The notes under the pieces are model-generated. The model did not search any database. It was not told the DNA's origin and saw nothing but the letters and a program-made list of their open reading frames with translations. Below, piece after piece: positions 9,451-18,827 of a stretch of DNA of 33,139 nt; within the stretch, counting starts at the first letter, position 1; every line of letters begins with the position of its first letter. The position numbers and the translations under genes were made by a program. The stretch is from Romboutsia sp. (GTDB lineage: Bacteria; Bacillota; Clostridia; Peptostreptococcales; Peptostreptococcaceae), in contig JAGHEK010000036.1 in NCBI GenBank assembly GCA_017889265.1, positions 1 through 33,139 of the forward strand. Direction: 5' to 3'.

Positions 9451-9488
9451 AAAATTACCCTCTGTTTATTTTCAGGGGGTAATTTTTT
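9451..9488 (+). terminator. Rho-independent terminator after the asp23-like gene
   Basis: aaaattaccctctg-tttatttt-cagggggtaatttttttg. Confidence 0.85.
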
Positions 9489-9538
9489 TGAAGATTTATG
9501 TATAATAATAATGTAATATTATAGGAAGGACATTTTGA

Positions 9539-10012
9539 ATGAATAACTATAAAACAAGAAAAATAATAACTAGAGAATTTACTATGAAATTAGTTTATCA
9601 ACTAATAATTAATAATGAAAATATAGATAATGTTGAAATTTTAGCAAAGAAATTTATAAATGATAATGAAGAGTATATAGCACAAAGATATAATGAAATA
9701 ACTAAAGAACAAATCGATTCATATTCACTTGATTTAGATTATATTAAAGTTATATTAAATACTATAAAATTTGAAGATGAAAAAATATGTGATTTAATAA
9801 ATAAGCATGCTAAAAATTGGTCTGTTAATAGAATGCCAAAAGTAGATTTGGCTATACTTAAAGTAGCTATATGTGAGATTATGAAACTTGATGAGATACC
9901 TTTTAAAGTTTCTATAAATGAAGCAATAGAACTTTCAAAACTTTATTGTGATGAAAAATCTCATAAATTTATAAATGGTATATTAGGAAGTATATTAAAT
10001 GAGTTTAAATAA
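9539..10012 (+). CDS. nusB: Transcription antitermination factor NusB
   Basis: KTRKIITREFTMKLVYQL, LAILKVAICEIMKLDEIPFKVSINEAIELSK...KFINGILGSI. Confidence 0.94.
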   Translation: MNNYKTRKIITREFTMKLVYQLIINNENIDNVEILAKKFINDNEEYIAQRYNEITKEQIDSYSLDLDYIKVILNTIKFEDEKICDLINKHAKNWSVNRMPKVDLAILKVAICEIMKLDEIPFKVSINEAIELSKLYCDEKSHKFINGILGSILNEFK

Positions 10013-11870
10013 TATAATAATCGGAATAGATACAAGCTGCTATACTACATCCATAGCAGCTATATCTTTAGAAAATAAAATAATATTTAATGAAAAAATA
10101 GCACTTGAAGTTGAAAAAAATTCAAATGGACTAAGACAAAGCGATGCTGTATTTAAACATATTAATAACATAGGTTTTTTAGCAGATAAGATAAAAGAAT
10201 ATACTAAAGAGTATAAAGTAGAAGCTATATGTGTCTCAAAAAATCCACGACCTATAGAAAATTCTTATATGCCTGTTTTTAATGTCGGGTATAATTTAGG
10301 TAAATTACTATCTTCAGTATTAAAGTGTAAGTTTTATGAAACTACTCACCAAGAAAATCACATAAGAGCTAGTTTATTTACTAATGATATAAAAAATAAA
10401 GATAAATTTATGTCATTTCATATATCTGGAGGAACTACTGAATTATTATTAGCTTATAAAAGTAAAGAACATTATAAAACAGAAATAATTGGTTCTACTA
10501 ATGATATAAATTTTGGTCAATTAATAGATAGAATAGGTGTTAAGTTAGGGTATAATTTCCCTTGTGGTGAGTATATAGATAAAAAAGCTATGCTTTGTGA
10601 TTACAAAATAGAAAAAGGACTAAAAACTTCAGTAAAAGAAGGAATTATAAATTTATCTGGAATAGAAAATCAAATAACCGAACTAATAAAAGAAAAAGAT
10701 GAATATTATATATGTAAAATTACTTTAGATACGATAACTAGAATTTTAGCAAAAATAATTGATTATGCCTGTGATAAATATGATGTTTATGAAGTTGTAT
10801 TTGCAGGAGGAGTTTCTGCTAGTAAATATATAAAAGAAAATTTATATAAAAAAATAAAAAATAATAAGATAAAAGTATATTTTACATCTAATGAATATGC
10901 AACTGATAATGCAGTAGGTTGTGCTATTATAGGTATGGAAAAATATATTATAGATAGAAAAAATACTCTTATTATGGAAGAAAAAATAGAATTTGAAAAA
11001 ATCCTAAAAAAGAAATCTGAAGAAATAGAGAAATTAATAAAAAATTATATCCCAAAAGAAGAAGGATACCAAAAATCTATAATAAATGCTATGAACTATA
11101 GTTTATTAGTAGGTGGAAAAAGATTAAGGCCTATACTTACTTTAGAAGCGTGCAGATTATTTAATAAAGATATAAAAGATGCTATACCTTTTGCAGTAGC
11201 GATAGAGATGATTCATACTTATTCTTTGATACACGATGATTTACCTGCACTTGATAACGACAGTTTAAGAAGAGGAAAGCCAACGAGTCATATAGTATAT
11301 GGTGAAGATATGGCAATTTTGGCAGGAGATTCACTTTTAAATTATGCATTTGAAGTTATGCTTTCTGCTGGTATTGATAAAGAAAATACAAAAAATCATT
11401 TACTTGCTATGAATGAAATAGCAAAATCATCTGGCATATATGGTATGATAGGTGGTCAAGTGGTTGATATAGAAAGTGAAGGTAAAAAAATAACGAAAGA
11501 AACACTACAATATATACATCTAAACAAGACTGCATCTATAATAATAGGTTGTATGAGAGCAGGTGCTATAATTGGTGGTGCAAATGAGAACGAACTTTCA
11601 AAAATAACTACTTATGCTAAAAAAATAGGCTTAGCATTTCAAATAGTAGATGATATACTTGATATAGAAGGTGATGAACAAAAATTAGGGAAAAATATTG
11701 GTAGTGATATAGAAAATGAAAAATCTACCTACCCTTCTATTTTAGGTCTTGAAACATCAAAAGAGATAGCAAAAGAGTTTATAGACGATGCAAAAGAAAA
11801 AATAAATGAATTTGAAAATAATGATTTTTTACTGAAATTAGCAGATTATATACTTAAAAGAGAATATTAA
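9999..11870 (+). CDS. Fusion ORF: N-terminal TsaD/Kae1-like (peptidase M22 family) paralog + C-terminal farnesyl/geranylgeranyl diphosphate synthase (IspA)
   Basis: Codons 1-325: IIIGIDTSCYTTSIAA, HQENH, SFHISGGTTELLL, ATDNAVGCAIIG. From Met 326 (nt 10974): MEEKIEFEKILKKKSEEIEKLIKNYIPKEEGYQ...GGKRLRPILTLEA, DDLPALDND, DDILD. One open frame with no stop between them. Confidence 0.9.
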   Translation: MSLNNIIIGIDTSCYTTSIAAISLENKIIFNEKIALEVEKNSNGLRQSDAVFKHINNIGFLADKIKEYTKEYKVEAICVSKNPRPIENSYMPVFNVGYNLGKLLSSVLKCKFYETTHQENHIRASLFTNDIKNKDKFMSFHISGGTTELLLAYKSKEHYKTEIIGSTNDINFGQLIDRIGVKLGYNFPCGEYIDKKAMLCDYKIEKGLKTSVKEGIINLSGIENQITELIKEKDEYYICKITLDTITRILAKIIDYACDKYDVYEVVFAGGVSASKYIKENLYKKIKNNKIKVYFTSNEYATDNAVGCAIIGMEKYIIDRKNTLIMEEKIEFEKILKKKSEEIEKLIKNYIPKEEGYQKSIINAMNYSLLVGGKRLRPILTLEACRLFNKDIKDAIPFAVAIEMIHTYSLIHDDLPALDNDSLRRGKPTSHIVYGEDMAILAGDSLLNYAFEVMLSAGIDKENTKNHLLAMNEIAKSSGIYGMIGGQVVDIESEGKKITKETLQYIHLNKTASIIIGCMRAGAIIGGANENELSKITTYAKKIGLAFQIVDDILDIEGDEQKLGKNIGSDIENEKSTYPSILGLETSKEIAKEFIDDAKEKINEFENNDFLLKLADYILKREY

Positions 11871-11881
11871 GGAGAAACGCA

Positions 11882-12313
11882 ATGAATGTATTATCACAAA
11901 TTCTTAGTAATAAGTTTCTTATGATAAGTTTATTTGCTTGTTTTTTAGCTCAATTTATAAAAATATTTACAGGAAAGAAATTTATAGAATTTTCAAGGAT
12001 TTATACATCAGGAGGTATGCCAAGTTCTCATAGTTCATTTGTAACTAGCTTGGCTACATTAGTTGGTATTGAAAATGGTTTCGATTCTGTTAGTTTTGCT
12101 ATTTGTTGTGTATTCGCTCTTATAGTAATGTATGATGCATCAGGTGTAAGAAGAGCAGTTGGAAAACATGCAGAAATATTAAATGAAATAGTAGACAATT
12201 TAGATAATAAAAATAAAGAATATGAAAAATTAAAAGAGTTGGTTGGTCATACACCAAAAGAAGTTTTATTTGGAGGAATTTTAGGAATAATAACTGCCAT
12301 ACTTTTATATTAA
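11882..12313 (+). CDS. Divergent PAP2 family membrane protein (YuiD/DUF212-like)
   Basis: SGGMPSSHSSFVTSLATLVGIENGFDS, YDASGVRRAVGKHAEILN, GHTPKEVLFGGILGI. Confidence 0.92.
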   Translation: MNVLSQILSNKFLMISLFACFLAQFIKIFTGKKFIEFSRIYTSGGMPSSHSSFVTSLATLVGIENGFDSVSFAICCVFALIVMYDASGVRRAVGKHAEILNEIVDNLDNKNKEYEKLKELVGHTPKEVLFGGILGIITAILLY

Positions 12314-12340
12314 AATATTTAAATAAGGTGGAATTAAAAA

Positions 12341-14197
12341 ATGTATAAATATTTGGATAAAGTTAATTCACCAGAGGATTTGAAGTCTCTTAACATAGAT
12401 GAAATTAATCTATTAGCAAATGATATAAGAAAATTCTTAGTAAAATCTTTATCTAAAACGGGGGGGCATTTATCGGCAAATCTAGGTGTAGTAGAGCTTA
12501 CTTTGGCACTTCATAAAGTATTTGATAGTCCAAATGATAAAATAATTTGGGACGTTGGTCATCAATCTTATGTTCATAAGATACTAACAGGAAGAAAAGA
12601 AGGATTTGAAACTCTTAGGCAGTTTAAGGGCATGAGTGGATTTCCAAAAGAAGCAGAAAGTGAACACGATATATTTGATACGGGACACAGTAGCACATCT
12701 ATATCTGTTGCAAGTGGACTTTCGTGTGCTAAAGATATAAAAAATACTAAAGAAAAAATCGTAGCAGTAATAGGGGATGGTTCTATAACTGGAGGTATGG
12801 CACTTGAGGCTATAAATCATCTTGGTTATATAAAAAAAGACATGATAATAATCTTAAATGATAATGAAATGTCGATAGATAAAAATGTAGGAGGAATGGC
12901 CACTCATCTATCTTCGATAATAAGGAGTTCTAGAATTAATAAAGTAAAAGATGATGTAAAAAAAATTCTAAAAAAATCAAAGAGTGGTGAACTAGCTTAT
13001 AAAACTGTTCATAAAGTAAAAGGTAGCATAGTTAGTAATTTTCTACCTCAAGAATGCGACCTTTTTGAATCTTTAGGAATAAGATATTATGGACCAATAG
13101 ACGGTCATAATCTAAAAGATTTAATAGATTATTTAGAATTCACTAAAACTAGAAAAGGACCTATATTACTTCATGTCATAACGAAAAAGGGACGAGGTTA
13201 TAAATTTGCAGAAAATGAACCCGATAAGTATCATGGAGTTCCTAAGTTTGATATAAAATGTGGAATAAAAGAAAAAACTTCTAAAACTATATCTACTTTT
13301 GTTGGAGAAAAACTTGTGGATATGGCTAGAAAAGATAAAGATGTAGTGGCTATAACTGCTGCGATGCCTTCTGGAACAGGTCTTTCTATATTTGAAAAAT
13401 CATACCCTAATAGGTATTATGATGTAGGAATTGCAGAACAACATGCAACTACATTTTCGGCAGGTCTTGCAAAAGGAGGAATGAAACCTTATTTTGCAGT
13501 TTATTCATCATTTTTACAAAGAGCATACGACCAATTAATACACGATATTTGTATAACTAAAAAGAATGTAACATTTCTTATAGATAGAGGTGGCTTAGTT
13601 GGAAATGATGGAGAAACTCATCACGGAGTTTTTGACCTTAGTTATTTAAATAGCATACCTAATATTACAGTTATGGCACCAAAAGATATAAAAGAACTTG
13701 AGATTATGATGGATTTTTCTTTAAATTATGAAGAGCCCTTAGCTATTAGATATCCAAGAGGAGATGTTTATTATTTAGAAAAAGGTGAATATAAGGATAT
13801 GGAAATTGGAAAGTATGAAATAATATCAAAGGGAGAAAAAGTATTGATAATAGCAATAGGGCTTATGGTTAAACATTCTCTAGATGCTAAAGAAATACTT
13901 TTAAAAGAAAATATAAATCCTACAATCATAAATGCAAGATTTCTAAAACATATAGATAAAAATTTACTAGATAATATAATAGACGATTATGATTACATAG
14001 TAACAATAGAGGATAATGTTATAACGGGTGGTTTTGGTAGTAGAATAAATAAGTTTGTTATTGATAATGATTATAATATAAAAGTTAGAAATTTAGGGAT
14101 AGATGATGAATTTATAGAGCAAGGAAATGTTGATGACTTATATGATTTAGTTGGGTTATCACCTGAAAAAATAGCAGAATTTATAAAAAAGCTATAA
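12341..14197 (+). CDS. dxs: 1-deoxy-D-xylulose-5-phosphate synthase
   Basis: [53 protein letters not shown]. Confidence 0.96.
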   Translation: MYKYLDKVNSPEDLKSLNIDEINLLANDIRKFLVKSLSKTGGHLSANLGVVELTLALHKVFDSPNDKIIWDVGHQSYVHKILTGRKEGFETLRQFKGMSGFPKEAESEHDIFDTGHSSTSISVASGLSCAKDIKNTKEKIVAVIGDGSITGGMALEAINHLGYIKKDMIIILNDNEMSIDKNVGGMATHLSSIIRSSRINKVKDDVKKILKKSKSGELAYKTVHKVKGSIVSNFLPQECDLFESLGIRYYGPIDGHNLKDLIDYLEFTKTRKGPILLHVITKKGRGYKFAENEPDKYHGVPKFDIKCGIKEKTSKTISTFVGEKLVDMARKDKDVVAITAAMPSGTGLSIFEKSYPNRYYDVGIAEQHATTFSAGLAKGGMKPYFAVYSSFLQRAYDQLIHDICITKKNVTFLIDRGGLVGNDGETHHGVFDLSYLNSIPNITVMAPKDIKELEIMMDFSLNYEEPLAIRYPRGDVYYLEKGEYKDMEIGKYEIISKGEKVLIIAIGLMVKHSLDAKEILLKENINPTIINARFLKHIDKNLLDNIIDDYDYIVTIEDNVITGGFGSRINKFVIDNDYNIKVRNLGIDDEFIEQGNVDDLYDLVGLSPEKIAEFIKKL

Positions 14198-14213
14198 ACT
14201 AGAGAGGCGACAT

Positions 14214-15026
14214 ATGAAAAAGAGAATAGATTTACTACTAGTTGAAAAAGGATATTTTGAAAGTAGAGAAAGAGCTAAAAAAGCTATAATGGCAGGTTTA
14301 GTATTCGTTGATAATCAAAGATGCGATAAAGCAGGAGTTGATGTTTTAGAAACTGCAAATATACAGGTCAAAGGAAATCCTATACCATACGTTAGTAGAG
14401 GTGGACTTAAGTTAGAAAAAGCCATAAACAATTTTGGATTTGATTTAAATGGGAAGATATGTATGGATATAGGAGCATCTACTGGAGGATTTACTGATTG
14501 TATGCTTCAAAATGGAGCTAAAAAAGTTTTTTCAATAGATGTTGGATATGGGCAACTTGCTTGGAAATTAAGACAAGATGAGAGAGTTGTTTGTATGGAG
14601 CGAAAAAATATAAGATACGTAACGATAGAAGATACTAAGGATTTTGCTGATTTTGCATCTATAGATGTTTCTTTTATATCTCTTACTTTAGTACTTCCAA
14701 AATGTATAGAATTAATGAAAAAAGGTGCCGAAATAGTTGCACTTATAAAACCACAGTTTGAGGCAGGTAAAGAAAAAGTAGGGAAAAAAGGAGTAGTACG
14801 AGAAAAATCAACTCATATAGAAGTTATAAAGAAAATAGCAGAGTTTGCTATAAAAAATAAGTTTGAGATATTAAATCTTGATTATTCTCCTATAAAAGGA
14901 CCGGAAGGTAACATAGAATATTTGATTCATTTAAAAATAAGCGATGAAGAAGTGTTATTCGATAAAGAAACTTTTTATAAAAAAATAGAAGATGTAGTAA
15001 CTAAATCTCATGAAAATGCTAAATAA
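14214..15026 (+). CDS. TlyA family rRNA 2'-O-methyltransferase
   Basis: S4 domain RIDLLLVEKGYFESRERAKKAIMAG; DIGASTGGFTDCMLQNGAKKVFSIDVGYGQL; ALIKPQFEAG. Confidence 0.94.
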   Translation: MKKRIDLLLVEKGYFESRERAKKAIMAGLVFVDNQRCDKAGVDVLETANIQVKGNPIPYVSRGGLKLEKAINNFGFDLNGKICMDIGASTGGFTDCMLQNGAKKVFSIDVGYGQLAWKLRQDERVVCMERKNIRYVTIEDTKDFADFASIDVSFISLTLVLPKCIELMKKGAEIVALIKPQFEAGKEKVGKKGVVREKSTHIEVIKKIAEFAIKNKFEILNLDYSPIKGPEGNIEYLIHLKISDEEVLFDKETFYKKIEDVVTKSHENAK

Positions 15027-15039
15027 GGAGGAATTTTAG

Positions 15040-16716
15040 TTGATTCTTGAGCTTTATATGAAAAACTGTGCTTTAGTTGAAGAATTAAGGCTTAGCGTAG
15101 ATAAGAATTTAAACATATTAACTGGAGAAACTGGTTCAGGAAAATCTATAATAATAGATGCTTTGGGGCTTTGTTTAGGTGAAAAATATAGTAGAAGTTT
15201 TTTAAGAAAAGGATATGATAAAGGGATTGTAGAGGCTTTATTTTATACTGAAAGTAAGAAAGTAAAAGAAATATTAGATGAAAATGGAATTGATATTGAA
15301 GATAATACAGTTATAATAACTAGAGAACTGTACTCAGATGGAAAAAGTATAGCAAGGATTAATGGAAGAAATGTTAAAATATCACTTCTTAAGGAAGTAG
15401 CATCAAATCTTATAGATATACATTCTCAACATCAAAATCAAGTTCTTTTTAATAAAGATACACATATACAGTTTTTAGATTTGTTTTCGGAAGATATAAA
15501 ACCTATAAAAGAAGAATATAAAAATGAATTTGAAAATTATATAAATATAAAAAAAGAAATAAGTATATTAACTCAAGATAAAGATGATATGCAGATTCAA
15601 AGAGAAATAGATTTACTTAAATTTCAAATAAATGAAATAGAAGTTGCAAATTTAGATTCTAATGAGTATGATGATCTAATAAATAAACGAGATATTTATA
15701 GAAATAGTGAGAAAATTTATTCTAACTTAAATTCGGCATACAATAATTTATATGGAAATTCTGTAAACTGTGTTGATTTAATAGGTAGTTCATTTAAAGA
15801 AATTTCTAATGTAAGTAATTATGATAAGAACTTAGAAGACTATTCAAGAGAAATAGAAAGAATAATGTATGAACTTCAAGATATATCTAGAGAAATTAGA
15901 AATTATAAGGAAAATATTAATTTTGAACCGTACGAATTAGAACAAATAGAAAATAGAGTAGATGAAATAAATAATCTAAAGAGAAAATATGGAGATAGTA
16001 TAGAAGAAATATTTAGTTATTATAAAAAAATAAATGAAAGATTAGATAATATAATTAATTCTGATGAAAAATTAGAAACTCTAAAAGAAAAGCTTAAAAG
16101 TATAGAATATAATCTTTCTAAAAAGGCAAAGTTATTGACTGAAACTAGAAAAAACGTAGCTAAAAAATTAAAAGAAGCTCTTATAGATGAACTTAAATCT
16201 TTAAATATGAACAATGTTAGTTTTGAAGTTGATTTTGAAGAAACTAATTTTTATTCAGATGGAAAAGATAAAGTAGAATTTATGATATCTTTTAATTTAG
16301 GCGAAGATATAAAGCCTATACATAAGGTGGCATCTGGTGGGGAGATGTCTAGATTTATGTTAGCTTTTAAAACTATTTTATCTGATATTGATGAGATTGA
16401 TACATTAGTTTTTGATGAAGTTGATACTGGTATAAGTGGAATAGCAGCGCAGATAGTTGGGAAAAAACTTCATAAAATGGGAAATAAAAAACAGATATTG
16501 TGCATAACTCATTTACCTCAGATTGCTGCATATGCAGATACTCATTACTATATAGAAAAAAATACTAATAATGATAGAACTTACACTAATATAACTAAAT
16601 TAGATGAAGATAAAAAGAAAAATGAAATAGCTAGACTAATAGCAGGAAGTAATATAACTGATACTACTATTGAACACGCAAAAGAGATAATTGAATTAGC
16701 TAAAGGGAGTTTGTAA
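15040..16716 (+). CDS. recN: DNA repair protein RecN (TTG start)
   Basis: GETGSGKSIIIDALGLCLG, DIHSQHQNQ, VASGGEMSRFMLA, VDTGISG; SD aaggagg. Confidence 0.95.
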   Translation: MILELYMKNCALVEELRLSVDKNLNILTGETGSGKSIIIDALGLCLGEKYSRSFLRKGYDKGIVEALFYTESKKVKEILDENGIDIEDNTVIITRELYSDGKSIARINGRNVKISLLKEVASNLIDIHSQHQNQVLFNKDTHIQFLDLFSEDIKPIKEEYKNEFENYINIKKEISILTQDKDDMQIQREIDLLKFQINEIEVANLDSNEYDDLINKRDIYRNSEKIYSNLNSAYNNLYGNSVNCVDLIGSSFKEISNVSNYDKNLEDYSREIERIMYELQDISREIRNYKENINFEPYELEQIENRVDEINNLKRKYGDSIEEIFSYYKKINERLDNIINSDEKLETLKEKLKSIEYNLSKKAKLLTETRKNVAKKLKEALIDELKSLNMNNVSFEVDFEETNFYSDGKDKVEFMISFNLGEDIKPIHKVASGGEMSRFMLAFKTILSDIDEIDTLVFDEVDTGISGIAAQIVGKKLHKMGNKKQILCITHLPQIAAYADTHYYIEKNTNNDRTYTNITKLDEDKKKNEIARLIAGSNITDTTIEHAKEIIELAKGSL

Positions 16717-16735
16717 AAACTCTCTTTATTTTTTG
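16702..16735 (+). terminator. Rho-independent terminator whose loop contains the recN stop codon
   Basis: aaagggagttt-gtaa-aaactctcttt then ATTTTTTG; TAA stop at 16714-16716. Confidence 0.8.
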
Positions 16736-16790
16736 AATAAAATCTATTAAATAAGAAAAAATAACTCTATCTTAATGAAAGAGGTATTTT

Positions 16791-17771
16791 ATGAAAAGAT
16801 TTTTACTAACAGGAGTTATTTTATTTATAATTATTTTTTTTAATATTTCAAATAATGTAGAAAGTGAAGAACCTAAGTATGTGTACCCAATAGGCAAAGT
16901 AGTAGGAATAAAAGCGGAAACTGAAGGAGTTTTGGTTATAGGATATGAAAATGATGACAGTGAGTATATCGGGGGGATAAAAATAGGTGATACAATACTT
17001 GAGATAGATAATAAAAAAATAGAAAATGTAAATCAAATACCTGAAATATTAAAAAATATAGATAATTCTAAAGTAGAGGTATTAATAAAAAGAGATGATG
17101 AGTATAAAAAAGAATTAGTAAAAATAGATAAAAAAAATTCTAGATTAGGTCTTTGGGTTAGAGATAAAGTATCTGGAATAGGAACTTTAACTTTTTATGA
17201 TGTTGAAAATGAAAAATTTAAAGGAATAGGTCATCCCATAACCGATAGTGATACAAATGAACTTCTTGATATAAAAATAGGTAATATATATTATCCCCAA
17301 AATATATCTATAAAAAAACCTAATGGTAATGTTGGTTATATAAAAGGAGAGTTTGACTTTAAAAATCCTATAGGGAATTTTAAAAATAATTATAATTATG
17401 GTATAAGTGCAGATATAAATTTAAAAACTGATGATTATCAGATGATTGAACTTGGAAATAAATATGATATAAAAACAGGAAAAGCATATATATTATTTGA
17501 AAATAAAGACAGAAAAGTAGAAAGTTATGAAATTAAAATAGATGAGATATACTTAGAAAATAAAAACAGCAAACAAATTTTATTAGAAATAGTTGATAAA
17601 AGTCTCTTAGATTATACAGGAGGTATAGTTCAAGGTATGAGTGGAGCGCCTATAATACAAGACAACAAAATAATAGGAGCTATAACTCATGTATTTAAAG
17701 ATGATGCTAAAAAAGGATATGGAATTTTTATAGATGAAATGATAGAATTAGATGAAAATAATAAAAATTAG
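16791..17771 (+). CDS. spoIVB: SpoIVB S55 serine peptidase (PDZ domain)
   Basis: PDZ-like GGIKIGDTILEIDNKKI; catalytic GIGHPITDSDT and GGIVQGMSGAPIIQDNKIIGAITHVF; immediately upstream of spo0A. Confidence 0.94.
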   Translation: MKRFLLTGVILFIIIFFNISNNVESEEPKYVYPIGKVVGIKAETEGVLVIGYENDDSEYIGGIKIGDTILEIDNKKIENVNQIPEILKNIDNSKVEVLIKRDDEYKKELVKIDKKNSRLGLWVRDKVSGIGTLTFYDVENEKFKGIGHPITDSDTNELLDIKIGNIYYPQNISIKKPNGNVGYIKGEFDFKNPIGNFKNNYNYGISADINLKTDDYQMIELGNKYDIKTGKAYILFENKDRKVESYEIKIDEIYLENKNSKQILLEIVDKSLLDYTGGIVQGMSGAPIIQDNKIIGAITHVFKDDAKKGYGIFIDEMIELDENNKN

Positions 17772-17772
17772 T

Positions 17773-17802
17773 GAAGGAATACAAATAAAACCTGTCGAAT
17801 AA
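17773..17802 (+). promoter_or_regulatory. SigH promoter of spo0A with overlapping 0A box
   Basis: -35 GAAGGAATA (17773-17781) fits RNAGGAWWW; 12-nt spacer; -10 GTCGAATAA (17794-17802) fits RNNGAATWW. TGTCGAA 0A box at 17793-17799. Confidence 0.8.
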
Positions 17803-17885
17803 GTATTAAAGAAAACATGATAATAGGTTATAATAAATAAAAGTAGTATAAAATATTATTTTATTGTTAAATAGGGGGAATTATA

Positions 17886-18698
17886 GTGAATAACAAAATA
17901 AAAGTACTTCTTGCAGATGATAATAAAGATTTTTGTCAAGTATTAAAGGAATATTTAAGCAGTGAACAAGATATAGAGATTGTTGGAATAGCAAAAGATG
18001 GAATAGAAGCTTTAGATCTTACTAAAAAAACTATGCCAGATATAATAGTTCTAGACGTTATAATGCCGCATTTAGATGGGCTTGGAGTTTTAGAAAAATT
18101 AAATGAGTCTAATATAGCAAAAATGCCAAAAGTAGTAATATTATCGGCAGTTGGTCAAGATAAAATAACTCAAAGAGCTATTGATTTAGGGGCTGATTAT
18201 TACATAATAAAACCTTTTGATTTTTCTATATTTATAAATAGATTAAGAGAGCTTGTTTCGAATAAAGTTATAAATATAGAGTCAAAAGCAAAATCTCATC
18301 AAGATATACATATGAATAGAGGAGATTTTGTTAGAAATATAGGAAACATAGAGACTGAAATAACTAATATAATACATGAAATAGGTGTACCTGCACATAT
18401 AAAAGGATATCAATATTTAAGAAAAGCTATAAAAATGGTTATAGATAATATAGACCTTTTAGGAGCTGTTACTAAGGAATTGTATCCTAAAATAGCTGAT
18501 GAGTTTAATACTACACCAAGTAGAGTTGAAAGAGCAATAAGGCATGCAATAGAAGTAGCTTGGAGTAGAGGAAGTGTTGATACTATAAATCAACTTTTTG
18601 GTTATACTGTTCATAATATAAAAGGTAAACCGACTAATTCAGAATTTATAGCTATGATATCAGATAAGTTAAGATTAGAACATAGTATGGTTGAGTAA
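17886..18698 (+). CDS. spo0A: Sporulation master regulator Spo0A (GTG start)
   Basis: Receiver domain [31 protein letters not shown], and C-terminal DNA-binding [22 protein letters not shown] aggggg. Confidence 0.98.
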   Translation: MNNKIKVLLADDNKDFCQVLKEYLSSEQDIEIVGIAKDGIEALDLTKKTMPDIIVLDVIMPHLDGLGVLEKLNESNIAKMPKVVILSAVGQDKITQRAIDLGADYYIIKPFDFSIFINRLRELVSNKVINIESKAKSHQDIHMNRGDFVRNIGNIETEITNIIHEIGVPAHIKGYQYLRKAIKMVIDNIDLLGAVTKELYPKIADEFNTTPSRVERAIRHAIEVAWSRGSVDTINQLFGYTVHNIKGKPTNSEFIAMISDKLRLEHSMVE

Positions 18699-18701
18699 AT
18701 A

Positions 18702-18737
18702 AAAGCCTTCTTAATAATAATTAAGAAGGCTTTGTTA
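18702..18737 (+). terminator. Terminator-like hairpin after spo0A
   Basis: aaagccttcttaa-taataa-ttaagaaggcttt, perfect 13-bp stem, short U tract. Confidence 0.7.
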
Positions 18738-18788
18738 ATAGTTTGTATACTTGTTAGAGATAAAATATTTCCTTTTATTTAAAAATAA

Positions 18789-18797
18789 TGCTATAAT
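18789..18797 (+). promoter_or_regulatory. Extended -10 element upstream of steA
   Basis: TGCTATAAT; poor -35 at the expected distance. Confidence 0.45.
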
Positions 18798-18827
18798 TGA
18801 AAAAGAGTTTTTAAATGGAGGTATAAA

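Noticed and set aside
9999-10973. N-terminal part as the housekeeping t6A enzyme TsaD itself
   Set aside because: Begins GIDTSCYTTS rather than GIETSCDETS, is diverged and sits in the nusB-proximal paralog position; more likely the TsaD-like paralog.
10974-11870. Calling ispA as a separate gene from the internal ATG 10974
   Set aside because: No convincing SD before 10974 and the frame is open from 9999; kept as a fusion, with internal initiation left as an alternative to test.
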